A stretch of 64,000 bases of DNA from an uncultured Oscillospiraceae bacterium (GCA_947626495.1 CANQSJ010000003.1:1-64000), one strand, 5' to 3'. Shown: positions 33,296 to 42,226, counted from the stretch's first letter. Notes: generated by a model not told the origin, from the letters alone. Made by a program: numbers and translations.

Positions 33296-34606
33296 ATGGG
33301 ATTTCCCTTTCTGGAGCGGGCCCGCTGGGTCACGGACAAGTATATACTGACCATGCTGGGGCTGTTCCCGCTGTTCGTGGGCTTTCACGGCTACGGCGCC
33401 ATCACGGCGTCCAAGTTCTGGTTCTTCGCCGTGGCCACGGGGCTGTGGATGGCGGCGGCGCTGGCGATGCTTCTGTGCGGGCTCATTGCCGGGGAGCGGT
33501 ACCGGCTGGACGTGCGCCCGGCCCATATCGCGGTGGGGCTGTTTCTGGCCGTCAGCGGCGTGTCCGCCATGACCTCCCCATTCGGCGCCCAGTGTCTGGT
33601 GGGGGTGTCCCGCTACACCGGGTATCTGACGGATCTGCTGTGCGCCGCCGCCTTTTTCGGCGTCTCCCAGCTGGCCGGGCCCCGGCGGCGGTACGTGTGG
33701 GCCATGGGGATCTCGGCGGCGGTGTGCTGCGCCATCTCGTTTTTGCAGCTTTTGGGGCTGGACCCCTTCCACTTTTATCCGGAGGGGACGAATTATTACG
33801 ACAAATTCGTGGCCTACAACAGCGCCTTTCTGGGCACCATCGGCAACACAGGGCTGCTGGCGGCCTATCTGTGCCTGGCCGGGCCCCTGACGGCGGTCTG
33901 CGCCGTGCTCAGCCGGCAGCGGCGGGACCGGCTGCTGCTCATTCCGGCGGCGATGTGTCTGGCGCTGCTGGTGCTGTGCGACGTGGACGCCGGGGTGCTG
34001 GCCCTGTTCGGATGCGTGCTCATCGCCGTGCCGGTGGTGATCCAAAAGGAGCGGGCGGCCCGGATTGCCGGCGCCGTCAGCGGCGGGACCGTGGCGGCGG
34101 GATTGGGGGCGCTGTGGTTCTGGCCGGGGAAGAGCGGCACGCTCTATGAGATGCATCAGGTGCTCCACGGCCACCTCTCCGACGAGTTTGGCTCCCACCG
34201 GGGCCAGATCTGGAAGCGGTGCTGGGAGCTCTTTCAGGAGCACCCCTGGCTGGGAGGCGGTCCGGGCACGGCGCCCGGCCGCATCCTGATCCAGTGGACC
34301 AGCGACGTGCGCCAGCAGACGGTCCAGGAGGACAACGCCCACAACGTGTATCTGGGCCACCTGATCGACGTGGGGCTGCTGGGGGCGGCCGCCTACGTCG
34401 GGGCGCTGGTCTGCTCCGCCGTCACCTGGGTCCGGCGGCGGCACGACGGGCCGGTGTATCCCGCCCTGGGCAGCGCCATGGTGTGCTACCTCATCCAGGA
34501 CTTCTTCGGCATGGGCCTGGTGCTGACGGCCCCCATGCTGTGGGTGCTGTGGGGTCTGCTGGAGAGCACGCCGGAGGATGCGCCGGACAGCGCGCCGGAG
34601 CTTTAA
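33296..34606 (+). CDS. O-antigen ligase/polymerase family membrane protein
   Basis: 436 aa, about eleven membrane helices with one large external loop (about residues 280-370). That loop has the WaaL/Wzy-like signature HRGQIWKRCWELFQEHPWLG followed by GGGPGTAP and a conserved NAHNVYLGHLIDVGLLG. Family members join polysaccharide chains or attach sugars to lipid or protein carriers outside the membrane. No other polysaccharide genes are adjacent. ATG 33296 is preceded by AAAGGAG. Confidence 0.78.
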   Translation: MGFPFLERARWVTDKYILTMLGLFPLFVGFHGYGAITASKFWFFAVATGLWMAAALAMLLCGLIAGERYRLDVRPAHIAVGLFLAVSGVSAMTSPFGAQCLVGVSRYTGYLTDLLCAAAFFGVSQLAGPRRRYVWAMGISAAVCCAISFLQLLGLDPFHFYPEGTNYYDKFVAYNSAFLGTIGNTGLLAAYLCLAGPLTAVCAVLSRQRRDRLLLIPAAMCLALLVLCDVDAGVLALFGCVLIAVPVVIQKERAARIAGAVSGGTVAAGLGALWFWPGKSGTLYEMHQVLHGHLSDEFGSHRGQIWKRCWELFQEHPWLGGGPGTAPGRILIQWTSDVRQQTVQEDNAHNVYLGHLIDVGLLGAAAYVGALVCSAVTWVRRRHDGPVYPALGSAMVCYLIQDFFGMGLVLTAPMLWVLWGLLESTPEDAPDSAPEL

Positions 34607-34622
34607 AAGGACAAAAGAAAAG

Positions 34623-34655
34623 AGCGGCACAGTCTTCAAGACTGTGCCGCTTTGT
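34623..34655. terminator. Bidirectional terminator after the ligase-like gene
   Basis: Long stem AGCGGCACAGTCTT/AAGACTGTGCCGCT with a minimal loop, T-rich on both outgoing sides. It also ends the convergent 706-aa protein gene. Confidence 0.85.
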
Positions 34656-34662
34656 CTGTCGC

Positions 34663-36783
34663 TCAGGTGTCCGACCCGTTGGCGGGCGGCGCGGTGGGCG
34701 GCGTGGTAGCATCCGACCCGTTGGCAGGAGGGGGCGGATTCGTAGGAACGGTAGTCGCCGGCGGAATGGAGGGCGAGGGAGGCGTCACCGGCGTGGGATT
34801 GGTGGTGGGATCCGTGGGCGGCGGGGACTGCTGGCCGGAGGGCGTGTTCTGCGGCGTAGTGGAGGGAGACGTGGTCTGGGTGCCGCCGGGCGTGGCCGTG
34901 GGACTGGGAGACGGGCTGGGACTGGTGCTGGGGGAGGGGCTCGGCTCCGTGGTCTCGTTGGTCAGGAAGGTGGTGCCCGGGTAGGTGCGCACGATCTGGC
35001 CGGCGTACTTGCCCATGAACCGGATGGTCACCACCACGGTGCTGTTGTTGCAGACCTGGGCGCTGACGGTGTAGTCCTGACCCAGGGTCAGCACGTTGGC
35101 GCCGTCCCGGATGACCATGGTGCTCAGATTGGTCTCGGCGTTGATGACGGGGACCACGATCCGGCTGGCAGGAGCCGCGCCGGCGCCCTCCGGGGCGGTC
35201 TCGATGTCCTCGTCCAGCTTGAACAGCAGCACCCGCAGCGCGTCGTCGGCGTTGTCCTCGCCGGTGACGGAGAAGTGCAGCACCTCGCGCACGATGGCCT
35301 CGCCGTCGGCCCCCTCGCCGCCCAGGAAGACCGGCTGCGGGACGGTGCCGTCCGCAGGAGGCGTGGCGGAGGGGAAGTCGGAGTCATCCACCTCGTCGGT
35401 GAGCATCTCCATGGCGTTGATGTAGTGGCGCTCGCCGTCGATGTAATAGTCCAGGGTGTCCAGCTTGGAGCCGTCGGACAGCTCCGCGGTCTGGATGAGC
35501 CAGCGGGTGCGGACGCCGCTGTCGGTCAGGATCACGTTCTCGTTGTTATCGTCCAGGTTCAGGAAGCTGCCGTTGTTCTCCATGGAGTAACGGGTGTTGC
35601 TGGCGTAGTACTCGCCGTTGGTGGTCCAGAGCATACCGGCGGTCACGGCGCCGCCCAGGCACCATTTGCCGTCCTCGGTCTGAACCAGAGGCATATCCAC
35701 CGTCCGCAGGGACATGCCGCCCAGATTCAGGAGCACCCGCGCGGTGGGGCCGGCGGTGGGCTCCGGAACGGGGGTGGGCTCGCCGGGGGCCTCGGGGTCG
35801 CCGTCCGCGGGCTGCTCGCTGTCACCGGCGGTCTCCACATAGCTGAAGTCCACGTCGCCGTCCGCGGGGGAGGCGCTGGGAGAGGCGTCGGTGTCGGCAT
35901 CCCCGTCGTCCTGGACGTCCTCAGGCAGATCCTGGACCAGGGCGATGACGTAGACGGCGTCGTCCTCCATCTTGTTGTCGTCCAGCAGGGAGTAGACCCC
36001 CTCCTGCACGTCGGCGTACATGCCGTAATCCAGCGCCTGGGTGGGCGAGGGAGTGGGCTCCGGCGTGGGCTCCGGGGTGGCGGTGGGCTCCGCCGTGGGC
36101 TCCGGGGTGGGCGAGGGCTCGGGGGAGATGAGCTGGAAGGCGAAGGGGGACAGATCGTTCACCAGGAAGGTGACCGCGTGGTCCCGGATGGTATAGGTGC
36201 CCACCATCTCCCACTGGTTGCTGTGGTTATAGTGGTGCACCGCCAGGCCGTTTCCGTCGGGCCAGGAGGGATCGCTGACGGTGACATACATGGGTCCCTC
36301 AGGGTCCTTTTTGCCGGTCCAGTTGATGTCCAGCAGGACCAGATCCTCCTCGGGGGACACGGCGTCGGGCCGCTGGGTCCCCTCGGTGACGGCGATCTGC
36401 CCGGACAGGTTCTTGCCCGTCTGGTCGGAGGCGCCGATCTGGGTGGTGATGCCGGGGGCGATGTCCGCCGTGGCGTCGGCGGTGGTGCCGTTTATGCGGT
36501 CCATGATGTCGCCGCCGAACAGCTGCCAGACGAGATAGCCCAGCGCCGCCACGACCACCAGCAGGATGACCACCAGCACGGCGACCTTCCATTTGCCGCC
36601 GCCCCGGCGGGATCCCTTCGGATCATATTCCGGCTCGTAGCCGTACGCAGGGTCATAGTCGGACTCATAGCCGTAGCCGGAGTCCGCCCGGTATTCCTGT
36701 TCGTTTCCGCGCACGTCCCTTTCGGGTTCGGCGTGCGTTTTTTTCTTGGGCGCAGCGTGCTGCGCCAGATGACTGCCAGACAT
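34663..36783 (-). CDS. Large membrane-anchored surface protein with Pro/Thr/Ser-rich stalk
   Basis: 706 aa. Cytoplasmic N-terminus of about 65 charged, Tyr-rich residues, one membrane helix (VAVLVVILLVVVAALGYLVW), then an external region: a beta-rich domain, a PEPTAEPTATPEPTPEPTPS linker near residue 225, an acidic low-complexity stretch, a second larger beta domain ending with IRFMGKYAGQIVRTYPG, and a final stalk of about 90 residues of Ser, Pro and Thr repeats ending in duplicated ANGSD units. No LPXTG motif. It probably projects through the cell wall; function unknown. Start at 36783 has only a weak AAGG. Confidence 0.7.
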   Translation of the reverse strand: MSGSHLAQHAAPKKKTHAEPERDVRGNEQEYRADSGYGYESDYDPAYGYEPEYDPKGSRRGGGKWKVAVLVVILLVVVAALGYLVWQLFGGDIMDRINGTTADATADIAPGITTQIGASDQTGKNLSGQIAVTEGTQRPDAVSPEEDLVLLDINWTGKKDPEGPMYVTVSDPSWPDGNGLAVHHYNHSNQWEMVGTYTIRDHAVTFLVNDLSPFAFQLISPEPSPTPEPTAEPTATPEPTPEPTPSPTQALDYGMYADVQEGVYSLLDDNKMEDDAVYVIALVQDLPEDVQDDGDADTDASPSASPADGDVDFSYVETAGDSEQPADGDPEAPGEPTPVPEPTAGPTARVLLNLGGMSLRTVDMPLVQTEDGKWCLGGAVTAGMLWTTNGEYYASNTRYSMENNGSFLNLDDNNENVILTDSGVRTRWLIQTAELSDGSKLDTLDYYIDGERHYINAMEMLTDEVDDSDFPSATPPADGTVPQPVFLGGEGADGEAIVREVLHFSVTGEDNADDALRVLLFKLDEDIETAPEGAGAAPASRIVVPVINAETNLSTMVIRDGANVLTLGQDYTVSAQVCNNSTVVVTIRFMGKYAGQIVRTYPGTTFLTNETTEPSPSPSTSPSPSPSPTATPGGTQTTSPSTTPQNTPSGQQSPPPTDPTTNPTPVTPPSPSIPPATTVPTNPPPPANGSDATTPPTAPPANGSDT

Positions 36784-36814
36784 AGTATCACTACCTTACA
36801 TTAAGGATGCGCCC

Positions 36815-36843
36815 ATTATAAATGATTTCCAGGGAAAAAGCAA
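36815..36843 (-). promoter_or_regulatory. Promoter of the 706-aa surface protein gene
   Basis: Minus strand TTGCTT (36838-36843), 17-bp spacer, TATAAT (36815-36820). Confidence 0.6.
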
Positions 36844-36926
36844 CAAAAAATTACGAAAGTTTGCGAAATGGTAAATTATCGCCGAAAAAGCCTGTCAACA
36901 AAATTCGCGGAAAGGAGAAAATGTTC

Positions 36927-36955
36927 TTGACAGGGAGGCTGTTAGTGAGTATAAT
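36927..36955 (+). promoter_or_regulatory. Promoter of the tRNA-Asp/tRNA-Thr pair
   Basis: Perfect TTGACA (36927-36932), 17-bp spacer, perfect TATAAT (36950-36955), 12 bases before the first tRNA. Confidence 0.92.
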
Positions 36956-36967
36956 CAAAAGGCTCGT

Positions 36968-37044
36968 GGCCGAGTAGTTCAGTCGGTTAGAACGCCGGCC
37001 TGTCACGCCGGAGGTCGAGGGTTCAAGTCCCTTCTCGGTCGCCA
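36968..37044 (+). tRNA. tRNA-Asp (anticodon GTC)
   Basis: Cloverleaf of 77 bases with encoded CCA. Acceptor GGCCGAG pairs with CTCGGTC (one G-T), anticodon loop CTGTCAC with GTC at 37002-37004, T-loop GTTCAAGTC. The next tRNA starts at the following base. Confidence 0.97.
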
Positions 37045-37120
37045 GCTGCTGTAGCTCAGTCGGTAGAGCGCGTCATTGGTAATGACGAGGTCGGCGGTCC
37101 GAATCCGCCCAGCAGCTCCA
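37045..37120 (+). tRNA. tRNA-Thr (anticodon GGT)
   Basis: 76 bases with encoded CCA. Acceptor GCTGCTG pairs with CAGCAGC, anticodon stem CGTCA/TGACG with loop TTGGTAA, anticodon GGT at 37078-37080, T-loop region GGTCCGAATCC. It abuts tRNA-Asp without a spacer, so they are one precursor. Confidence 0.95.
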
Positions 37121-37155
37121 AAAGCCCTGTAGCGTTGAAGCTACAGGGCTTTTTC
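37121..37155 (+). terminator. Terminator of the tRNA pair
   Basis: Stem AAAGCCCTGTAGC/GCTACAGGGCTTT around GTTGAA, followed by further T residues. Confidence 0.95.
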
Positions 37156-37251
37156 CATATCTTTCCGAAAAAAGCGGCGGAGGGCACCGGCGTCGGAGCG
37201 GGCGCCAAAGCGGGGCATGTCCGGGCCTTGAAAAAATGAACACTTTCACTC

Positions 37252-37280
37252 TTGACGGGAGCGGGCGGGGAAGATAATAT
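37252..37280 (+). promoter_or_regulatory. Promoter of the glycolipid operon
   Basis: TTGACG (37252-37257), 17-bp spacer, TAATAT (37275-37280). Confidence 0.65.
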
Positions 37281-37293
37281 ACTATGTTAGAGA

Positions 37294-37312
37294 ATTGTCC
37301 GCGGCGGACAAT
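37294..37312 (+). promoter_or_regulatory. Candidate operator: 19-bp perfect inverted repeat
   Basis: ATTGTCCGC and GCGGACAAT separated by a single G, placed 13 bases after the -10 box, that is over the expected transcript start. The position and symmetry suit a repressor site; it could also form a short 5' hairpin. Confidence 0.55.
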
Positions 37313-37344
37313 CAGAAAGAACGCGATCGGATGGGGGAGGGAAC

Positions 37345-37821
37345 ATGAGAGATTTTATAATGTGCGTCCTCTATCTGGCCGCGATCGGATCGGTGGGCTT
37401 CGTCATCGGGCGCGTGGTGCCCAAGAGGCTGTTCAGAGGCGACCGCTTCCCGTTCCGGTCCTTCCCCTGGGAAAAGGAGGGGAAGGTCTATCAGGCGCTG
37501 GGCATCCGCCGGTGGAAGGAAAAGGTCCCGGATATGAGCCAGATCTTCCCCTCCCTCATGCCCTCCAAGAGAGTGCCGGACGCCGCCACCCCCGCGCAGG
37601 TTGAGCGGATGGTCCAGGAGACCTGCGTCGCGGAGGGGACCCACTGTGTGCTGAGCCTGCTGGGCTTCGGATGCGTTTTTATCCTGAAGGGCGTGTGGGG
37701 ATGGGTGGTCTCGATCCTCTATCTGCTGGGCAATCTGCCCTACATCCTCATCCAGCGCTTCAACCGTCCCCGGCTGATGCGGATCCTTCAACTGATGCAA
37801 GCAAAAAGAGAGTGTTCATGA
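37345..37821 (+). CDS. CrtO-like membrane acyltransferase-family protein
   Basis: 158 aa with an N-terminal and two C-terminal membrane helices. Family marks are the central FRSFPWEKEGKVYQALGIRR, WKEKVPD shortly after, ETCVAEGTHCVLSL, and the end NLPYILIQRFNRPRL. This matches the small protein family named after staphylococcal glycosyl-4,4'-diaponeurosporenoate acyltransferase (CrtO), which in many Firmicutes sits with glycolipid synthases but not with carotenoid genes. The substrate here is probably a glycolipid and not a carotenoid (inference). It overlaps the glycosyltransferase gene as ATGA. Confidence 0.8.
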   Translation: MRDFIMCVLYLAAIGSVGFVIGRVVPKRLFRGDRFPFRSFPWEKEGKVYQALGIRRWKEKVPDMSQIFPSLMPSKRVPDAATPAQVERMVQETCVAEGTHCVLSLLGFGCVFILKGVWGWVVSILYLLGNLPYILIQRFNRPRLMRILQLMQAKRECS

Positions 37822-38960
37822 ACAGAGCGATCATTTTGAGCTGCGATACCGGGCAGGGGCACAACTCCTGTGCCCAGGCGCTCCGGGAGTATTTTGAGGA
37901 AAAGGGCGTGGCGTGCGAGATCTGCGACGCGCTGGGCTTCGTATCCAAGCGGTTCACCGGCTTCGTGTCCTGGGGACACAGCTTTATGTACCGGCATATC
38001 CCCGGGCTGTTCAAATGGGGATACGCCTACAGCGAGAGGCACCCCGGCGTGCTGATGAAGGACTCGGCCGCCTACAGGATCCTGACCAACGGGACGACGC
38101 GCATGTACGAGTACATCCGGGACGGGGGGTTCGACACCGTCGTGTGCACCCACGTGTTTCCGGCGATCATGCTGACCCATGTGCTCTGGCAGCACGAGCT
38201 GTCCGTCCGGACGGCCTTCCTGCTCACGGATTATGCCTGCTGCCCGGGAATGGAGAGCTGCGATCTGGACCTGTATTTCCTCCCCTGCCGGTGTCTGCGG
38301 GACAAAGAGCACCGGTGCAGGCTGCCCCGGGAGCGCGTCCTCTCCACCGGCATCCCCGTCCGGAGCGCCTTCTGGGACGGGCATGAGAAGGAGCAGGCCA
38401 AGCGGATGCTCCACATCGATCCCGGGAACCGGCATCTGCTGGTGATGTGCGGCAGCATGGGCTGCGGGCCGATCGTGAAGATCATGGAGTACATCACCAG
38501 AGACTTCCCCTCCGGTCTGGAGGTGACGGTGATCTGCGGGACGAACGAGTGGCTGCGGCGGCGGCTCGCCTTCCGGTACCGGAACAACGGGCGCGTCCAC
38601 ATCGTCGGCTACGCGGACGACACCTCCCTTTATATGGACGCCGCCGATCTGTATCTGACGAAGCCCGGCGGGATCAGCGTGACGGAGGCGGCCGTCAAAA
38701 GGCTGCCGATGGCGTTCATCAACGCCGTGGCGGGCTGCGAGCAGTACAACATGGACTGCTTTACGAATATGGGGGCGGCCATTACCGCCGGCTCCACCCG
38801 GGAACTGGCCGGGAGGTGTCTGGAGCTCCTCTTCTCGGAGGGGGAGCTGCGGTCCATGCAGGATGCGCTGCAGCCGTTCGGCCGGATCAACGGCGCGGAG
38901 CGCATTTACCGGGCGCTTTGCCAAGGAGAGCAGGAATGCAGCAGACAACAGGCTGGGTAG
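37818..38960 (+). CDS. MGDG-synthase-family glycosyltransferase (diacylglycerol glycosyltransferase type)
   Basis: 380 aa. GT28-type enzyme. The N-terminal MGDG-synthase domain starts ILSCDTGQGHNSCAQAL; the C-terminal sugar-nucleotide-binding domain has MCGSMGCGPIVKIM and the donor motif YLTKPGGISVTEA (near residue 285). It likely transfers glucose or another sugar to diacylglycerol, making the membrane glycolipid that also anchors lipoteichoic acid. The operon with a CrtO-like protein and a PAP2 phosphatase supports a lipid role. Confidence 0.88.
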   Translation: MNRAIILSCDTGQGHNSCAQALREYFEEKGVACEICDALGFVSKRFTGFVSWGHSFMYRHIPGLFKWGYAYSERHPGVLMKDSAAYRILTNGTTRMYEYIRDGGFDTVVCTHVFPAIMLTHVLWQHELSVRTAFLLTDYACCPGMESCDLDLYFLPCRCLRDKEHRCRLPRERVLSTGIPVRSAFWDGHEKEQAKRMLHIDPGNRHLLVMCGSMGCGPIVKIMEYITRDFPSGLEVTVICGTNEWLRRRLAFRYRNNGRVHIVGYADDTSLYMDAADLYLTKPGGISVTEAAVKRLPMAFINAVAGCEQYNMDCFTNMGAAITAGSTRELAGRCLELLFSEGELRSMQDALQPFGRINGAERIYRALCQGEQECSRQQAG

Positions 38961-39598
38961 ACTACCGCCGGTTCCGGTTCAGCAAACTGAATACGCCGGA
39001 GTTTTCGCACCTGAAATACCTGGCCTTCTGGCCGGCCTTCGGGCTGGTGTTTTTGACCGTGGAGCGGCTGTGGGTCCGGGACAGCTATTATCCCGTCCAC
39101 TGCGCGCTGGACGACCTCATCCCCTTTTGCGAGTTTTTCCTGGTCCCGTATCTGTTCTGGTTCGTCTATCTGGTGGGCTACCACATTTACGCGCTGCTGT
39201 TTGACACGGAGTCCTTCAAAAAGCTGATGCGGTTTATCATGGTGTCCTATTCGGCGGCCGTGGTGATCTATATCCTGTTCCCCAACTGCCAGCAGCTGCG
39301 TCCCGCGTCCTTTGTGCGGGACAACGTTTTCACCCGCTTTCTGGCCGGGTTTTATCAGTTCGACACCAACACGAACGTGTGCCCGTCCATCCATGTCATC
39401 GGGTCGCTGGCGGTCATGAGCGCGGCGTGGAACAGCCGGCGTTTCTCCACGCCGGGGTGGAGGGCCGTGTTCGCGGTCCTCGCGGCGCTGATCTGCGTGT
39501 CGACGGTCTTTTTAAAGCAGCATTCCGTGCTCGACCTCTTGGCCGCGCTGCCGATCTGCGCGGCTGCCTATTGGTTCGCCTTCCGCCGATCATTTTAG
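38936..39598 (+). CDS. PAP2-superfamily membrane phosphatase
   Basis: 220 aa, about six membrane helices. The catalytic motifs are CPSIHVIGSLAV (about residues 145-156) and KQHSVLDLLAALP near residue 195, as in PAP2 enzymes that dephosphorylate lipid phosphates; phosphatidate to diacylglycerol would supply the glycosyltransferase just upstream. It overlaps that gene by 25 bases. The ATG at 38936 follows AAGGAGAG. Confidence 0.85.
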   Translation: MQQTTGWVDYRRFRFSKLNTPEFSHLKYLAFWPAFGLVFLTVERLWVRDSYYPVHCALDDLIPFCEFFLVPYLFWFVYLVGYHIYALLFDTESFKKLMRFIMVSYSAAVVIYILFPNCQQLRPASFVRDNVFTRFLAGFYQFDTNTNVCPSIHVIGSLAVMSAAWNSRRFSTPGWRAVFAVLAALICVSTVFLKQHSVLDLLAALPICAAAYWFAFRRSF

Positions 39599-39615
39599 GA
39601 CGGACAGAGGGGGAG

Positions 39616-40761
39616 ATGCCTGTGAAAAAAGTCGTTGTGATCCCCGATTCCTTCAAGGGGACGCTCAGCTCCCGGCAGATCTGCGATATCATCCGGGAGC
39701 GGGTGGCGTTTCACTTCCCCGGCTGCGAGACCGTGTCCATCCCCGTGGCGGACGGCGGCGAGGGCAGCGTGGACGCCTTTCTCGCCGCCATGGGCGGCGA
39801 GAAGGTCCGGCAGACGGTGAAGGGTCCGTTTTTTGAGGACATGCGGTCCTTTTACGGCCTGACGGACGGGGGAAGGACCGCCGTCATCGAGATGGCGGCC
39901 TGCGCGGGGCTGCCCCTGGTGGAGGGCCGGAGAGATCCCAAAAGGACCACCACCTACGGCGTGGGGCAGCTGATCCTGGCTGCCGCCGCGCGGGGCGTGG
40001 ACAGGATCATCGTGGGTCTGGGCGGCAGCGCCACCAACGACGGCGGCTGCGGCGCGGCCGCGGCGGCCGGCGTGAAGTTTTATAACGCCCGGGGCGAGAG
40101 CTTCATCCCCACCGGCGGCACCACCGGCGAGATCGCCTCCATCGATGTCTCCGGCCGGGACAGGGTGCTGGACGGGGTGGAGATCGTCACCATGTGCGAC
40201 ATCGACAACCCCATGTACGGCCCCGCCGGCGCGGCCAGCGTCTTCGGGCCCCAGAAGGGCGCCGATCCGGAGACGGTCCGGCTCCTGGACGAGGGCATCG
40301 AGAACCTGTGCCGGGTCATCCGACGGGACCTGGGCCAGGATCTGAGCTGTCTGCCCGGCGGCGGCGCCGCCGGCGCCATGGGCGCGGGCATGGTGGCCTT
40401 CTTCGGCTCCCGGCTCCAAATGGGCATCCAGACCGTGCTGGACACCGTGGGCTTCGATGAGATCATCGCCGACGCGGATCTGATCTTCACCGGCGAGGGA
40501 AAGCTGGACGCCCAGTCCCTGCGGGGCAAGGTGGTCATGGGCATATCCGCCCGGGCCCGGGAGCGGGACGTGCCGGTGGTGGTCATCGCCGGCGGCGTGG
40601 ACGACGCGGATATCGGCGGGGCCTTTGACCGGGGCGTCACCGCCGTGTTCCCCATCAACCGGCTGCCCCAGGACCTCTCCGTCAGCCGCCACAACAGCGC
40701 GGCCAATCTGGGCTATACGGTGGACAACATCCTCCGGCTGCTGAAACGGACCGGAAGGTAA
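39616..40761 (+). CDS. Glycerate kinase (GlxK/GarK family)
   Basis: 381 aa. KKVVVIPDSFKGTLSSRQI at the start, VADGGEGSVDAF, GLGGSATNDGGCG near residue 135, ADLIFTGEGKLDAQSLRGK near residue 292, all typical. It phosphorylates D-glycerate with ATP. Two starts are possible: ATG 39616, directly against GGGGGAG, and GTG 39622, which gives better spacing and the usual short N-terminus. It lies 17 bases after the PAP2 gene and may be read with that operon, though the function is unrelated. Confidence 0.92.
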   Translation: MPVKKVVVIPDSFKGTLSSRQICDIIRERVAFHFPGCETVSIPVADGGEGSVDAFLAAMGGEKVRQTVKGPFFEDMRSFYGLTDGGRTAVIEMAACAGLPLVEGRRDPKRTTTYGVGQLILAAAARGVDRIIVGLGGSATNDGGCGAAAAAGVKFYNARGESFIPTGGTTGEIASIDVSGRDRVLDGVEIVTMCDIDNPMYGPAGAASVFGPQKGADPETVRLLDEGIENLCRVIRRDLGQDLSCLPGGGAAGAMGAGMVAFFGSRLQMGIQTVLDTVGFDEIIADADLIFTGEGKLDAQSLRGKVVMGISARARERDVPVVVIAGGVDDADIGGAFDRGVTAVFPINRLPQDLSVSRHNSAANLGYTVDNILRLLKRTGR

Positions 40762-40780
40762 AATCACAACCGAGGCATCA

Positions 40781-40815
40781 AAGCGCGCCGTCCCGCGGGG
40801 ACGGCGCGCTTTTCA
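40781..40815. terminator. Bidirectional terminator between glycerate kinase and MATE genes
   Basis: 14-bp stem AAGCGCGCCGTCCC/GGGACGGCGCGCTT with a 3-base loop and flanking A/T runs. Confidence 0.93.
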
Positions 40816-40838
40816 TTATAATTGTGGCTGTATCCGGC

Positions 40839-42203
40839 TCAGGCGGGATCCTTTTTGCCGGCGGTCCGCCAGCGGCCCGTCCGATACCGGGCGTAGGAGA
40901 TGAGGAAGTTGACGGCCCAGCCCACGGGCACGGCGTACCACACCCAGGCGATGCCGAAGCGGGGCGCCAGCAGCTTGGCCATGGAAACCCGGATGCACAG
41001 GTTGAGCAGGTTCGCCAGGGTGAAGGCCGGCATGTCCCCCGCGCCCCGCAGCAGCCCGTCCGCCGCCATCTTCAGCCCGATGATGGCGAAAAACCATCCC
41101 AGAAAGGCCAGGTAATCCTGCCCGGTGGCCAGGGCCACGGCGGAGCTGTCCTCTGCCAGGAACAGGCCGATGATCTGCCGGTCCAGCAGCTCCAGGATGA
41201 GGCAGATCGCCGCCGCGCACACCGCCACCAGCTTCAGCGCCGCCCGGAAGCCCGGGTCTACCCGGTCCTGGCGGCCGGCGCCCGTGTTCTGGGCGGTGTA
41301 GGTCGCCACGGCGTTGCCGATGCCACTCATGGGCACCACGCACATATTCTCGATGCGCATGGCGGCGGAAAAGCCCGCCAGCGCCTGGGAGCCGAAGCTG
41401 TTCACCACCGACTGCACCAGCATCATGCCGATGGACACGGTGGACTGCTGCAAGATGGAGGGCAGGGCGATACGGGCCATGGGCGGCAGCTCCTCGGGGG
41501 CGAACCGGCGGCCGGCGCCCTCCATGCGGCGCAGCTGGCGCACCAGCACGGCGAAGCTCAGCAGCGCCGAGATCCCCTGGGCGGTGAGAGTGGCCCAGGC
41601 CGCGCCCGCCACGCCCATGTGGAGCCGGGCCACCATCACCCAGTCCAGGACCACGTTGAACACCGACGAGAAGATCAGAAATCCCAGCGGGATGCGGGAC
41701 CGGCCCAGGGCGTTGAACATGGATGAGAGGATGTTGTACATGAACAGGAAGGGCAGCCCCAGAAAGTAGATGTCCAGATAGGTCACCGCCATGTCCATCA
41801 CATCCGCCGGGGTGTTCAGGGCCAGGAGGATCCGTCGGTCCATCGCCAGCCCGAAGGCCGCCAGCGCCGCGCTGAGGAGCAGGAAAGCCCCCAGCGCCGT
41901 GGACACCGCCGCCTTCATCCGGCCGTAGTTCTTCCCGCCAAAATAGCGGCTGACGATGACGGAGGCGCCGTTGCCCCCGCCGATGGCCACGCAGATGAAG
42001 ATGTTGGTCAGAGCCATGGACGCGCCCACCGCCCCCAGGGCCTGCTCGCCCACGAACCGGCCCACGATGGCGGAGTCTGCCATGGTGTAGGTCTGCTGGA
42101 ACAGATTGCCCAGGATCATGGGCGCGGCAAAGGCCGCCAGCGCCCGCAGCGGCGGTTCGGTGGTGAGATAATCGTCCCGCACGGCGTCCGTTCCCCCTTC
42201 CAT
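40839..42203 (-). CDS. MATE family efflux transporter
   Basis: 454 aa, twelve membrane helices in two halves. APMILGNLFQQTYTMADSAI at the start of helix 1 and ISRYFG-like VSRYFGGKNYGR after helix 2 are typical of NorM/DinF relatives. Such pumps expel drugs or metabolites with Na+ or H+. ATG 42203 has no clear ribosome site; GTG 42182, seven codons later, follows AAGGGGGAA and may be the real start. The gene is divergent from the Liv-type cluster. Confidence 0.9.
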   Translation of the reverse strand: MEGGTDAVRDDYLTTEPPLRALAAFAAPMILGNLFQQTYTMADSAIVGRFVGEQALGAVGASMALTNIFICVAIGGGNGASVIVSRYFGGKNYGRMKAAVSTALGAFLLLSAALAAFGLAMDRRILLALNTPADVMDMAVTYLDIYFLGLPFLFMYNILSSMFNALGRSRIPLGFLIFSSVFNVVLDWVMVARLHMGVAGAAWATLTAQGISALLSFAVLVRQLRRMEGAGRRFAPEELPPMARIALPSILQQSTVSIGMMLVQSVVNSFGSQALAGFSAAMRIENMCVVPMSGIGNAVATYTAQNTGAGRQDRVDPGFRAALKLVAVCAAAICLILELLDRQIIGLFLAEDSSAVALATGQDYLAFLGWFFAIIGLKMAADGLLRGAGDMPAFTLANLLNLCIRVSMAKLLAPRFGIAWVWYAVPVGWAVNFLISYARYRTGRWRTAGKKDPA

Positions 42204-42226
42204 GGCCCGCGGCCGGATTCGACCAG

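Noticed and set aside
34680-36120. Short repeats in the 706-aa gene as a CRISPR array or mobile repeat
   Set aside because: They are in-frame Pro/Thr/Ser codon repeats without regular spacers. No CRISPR array was seen anywhere in the window.
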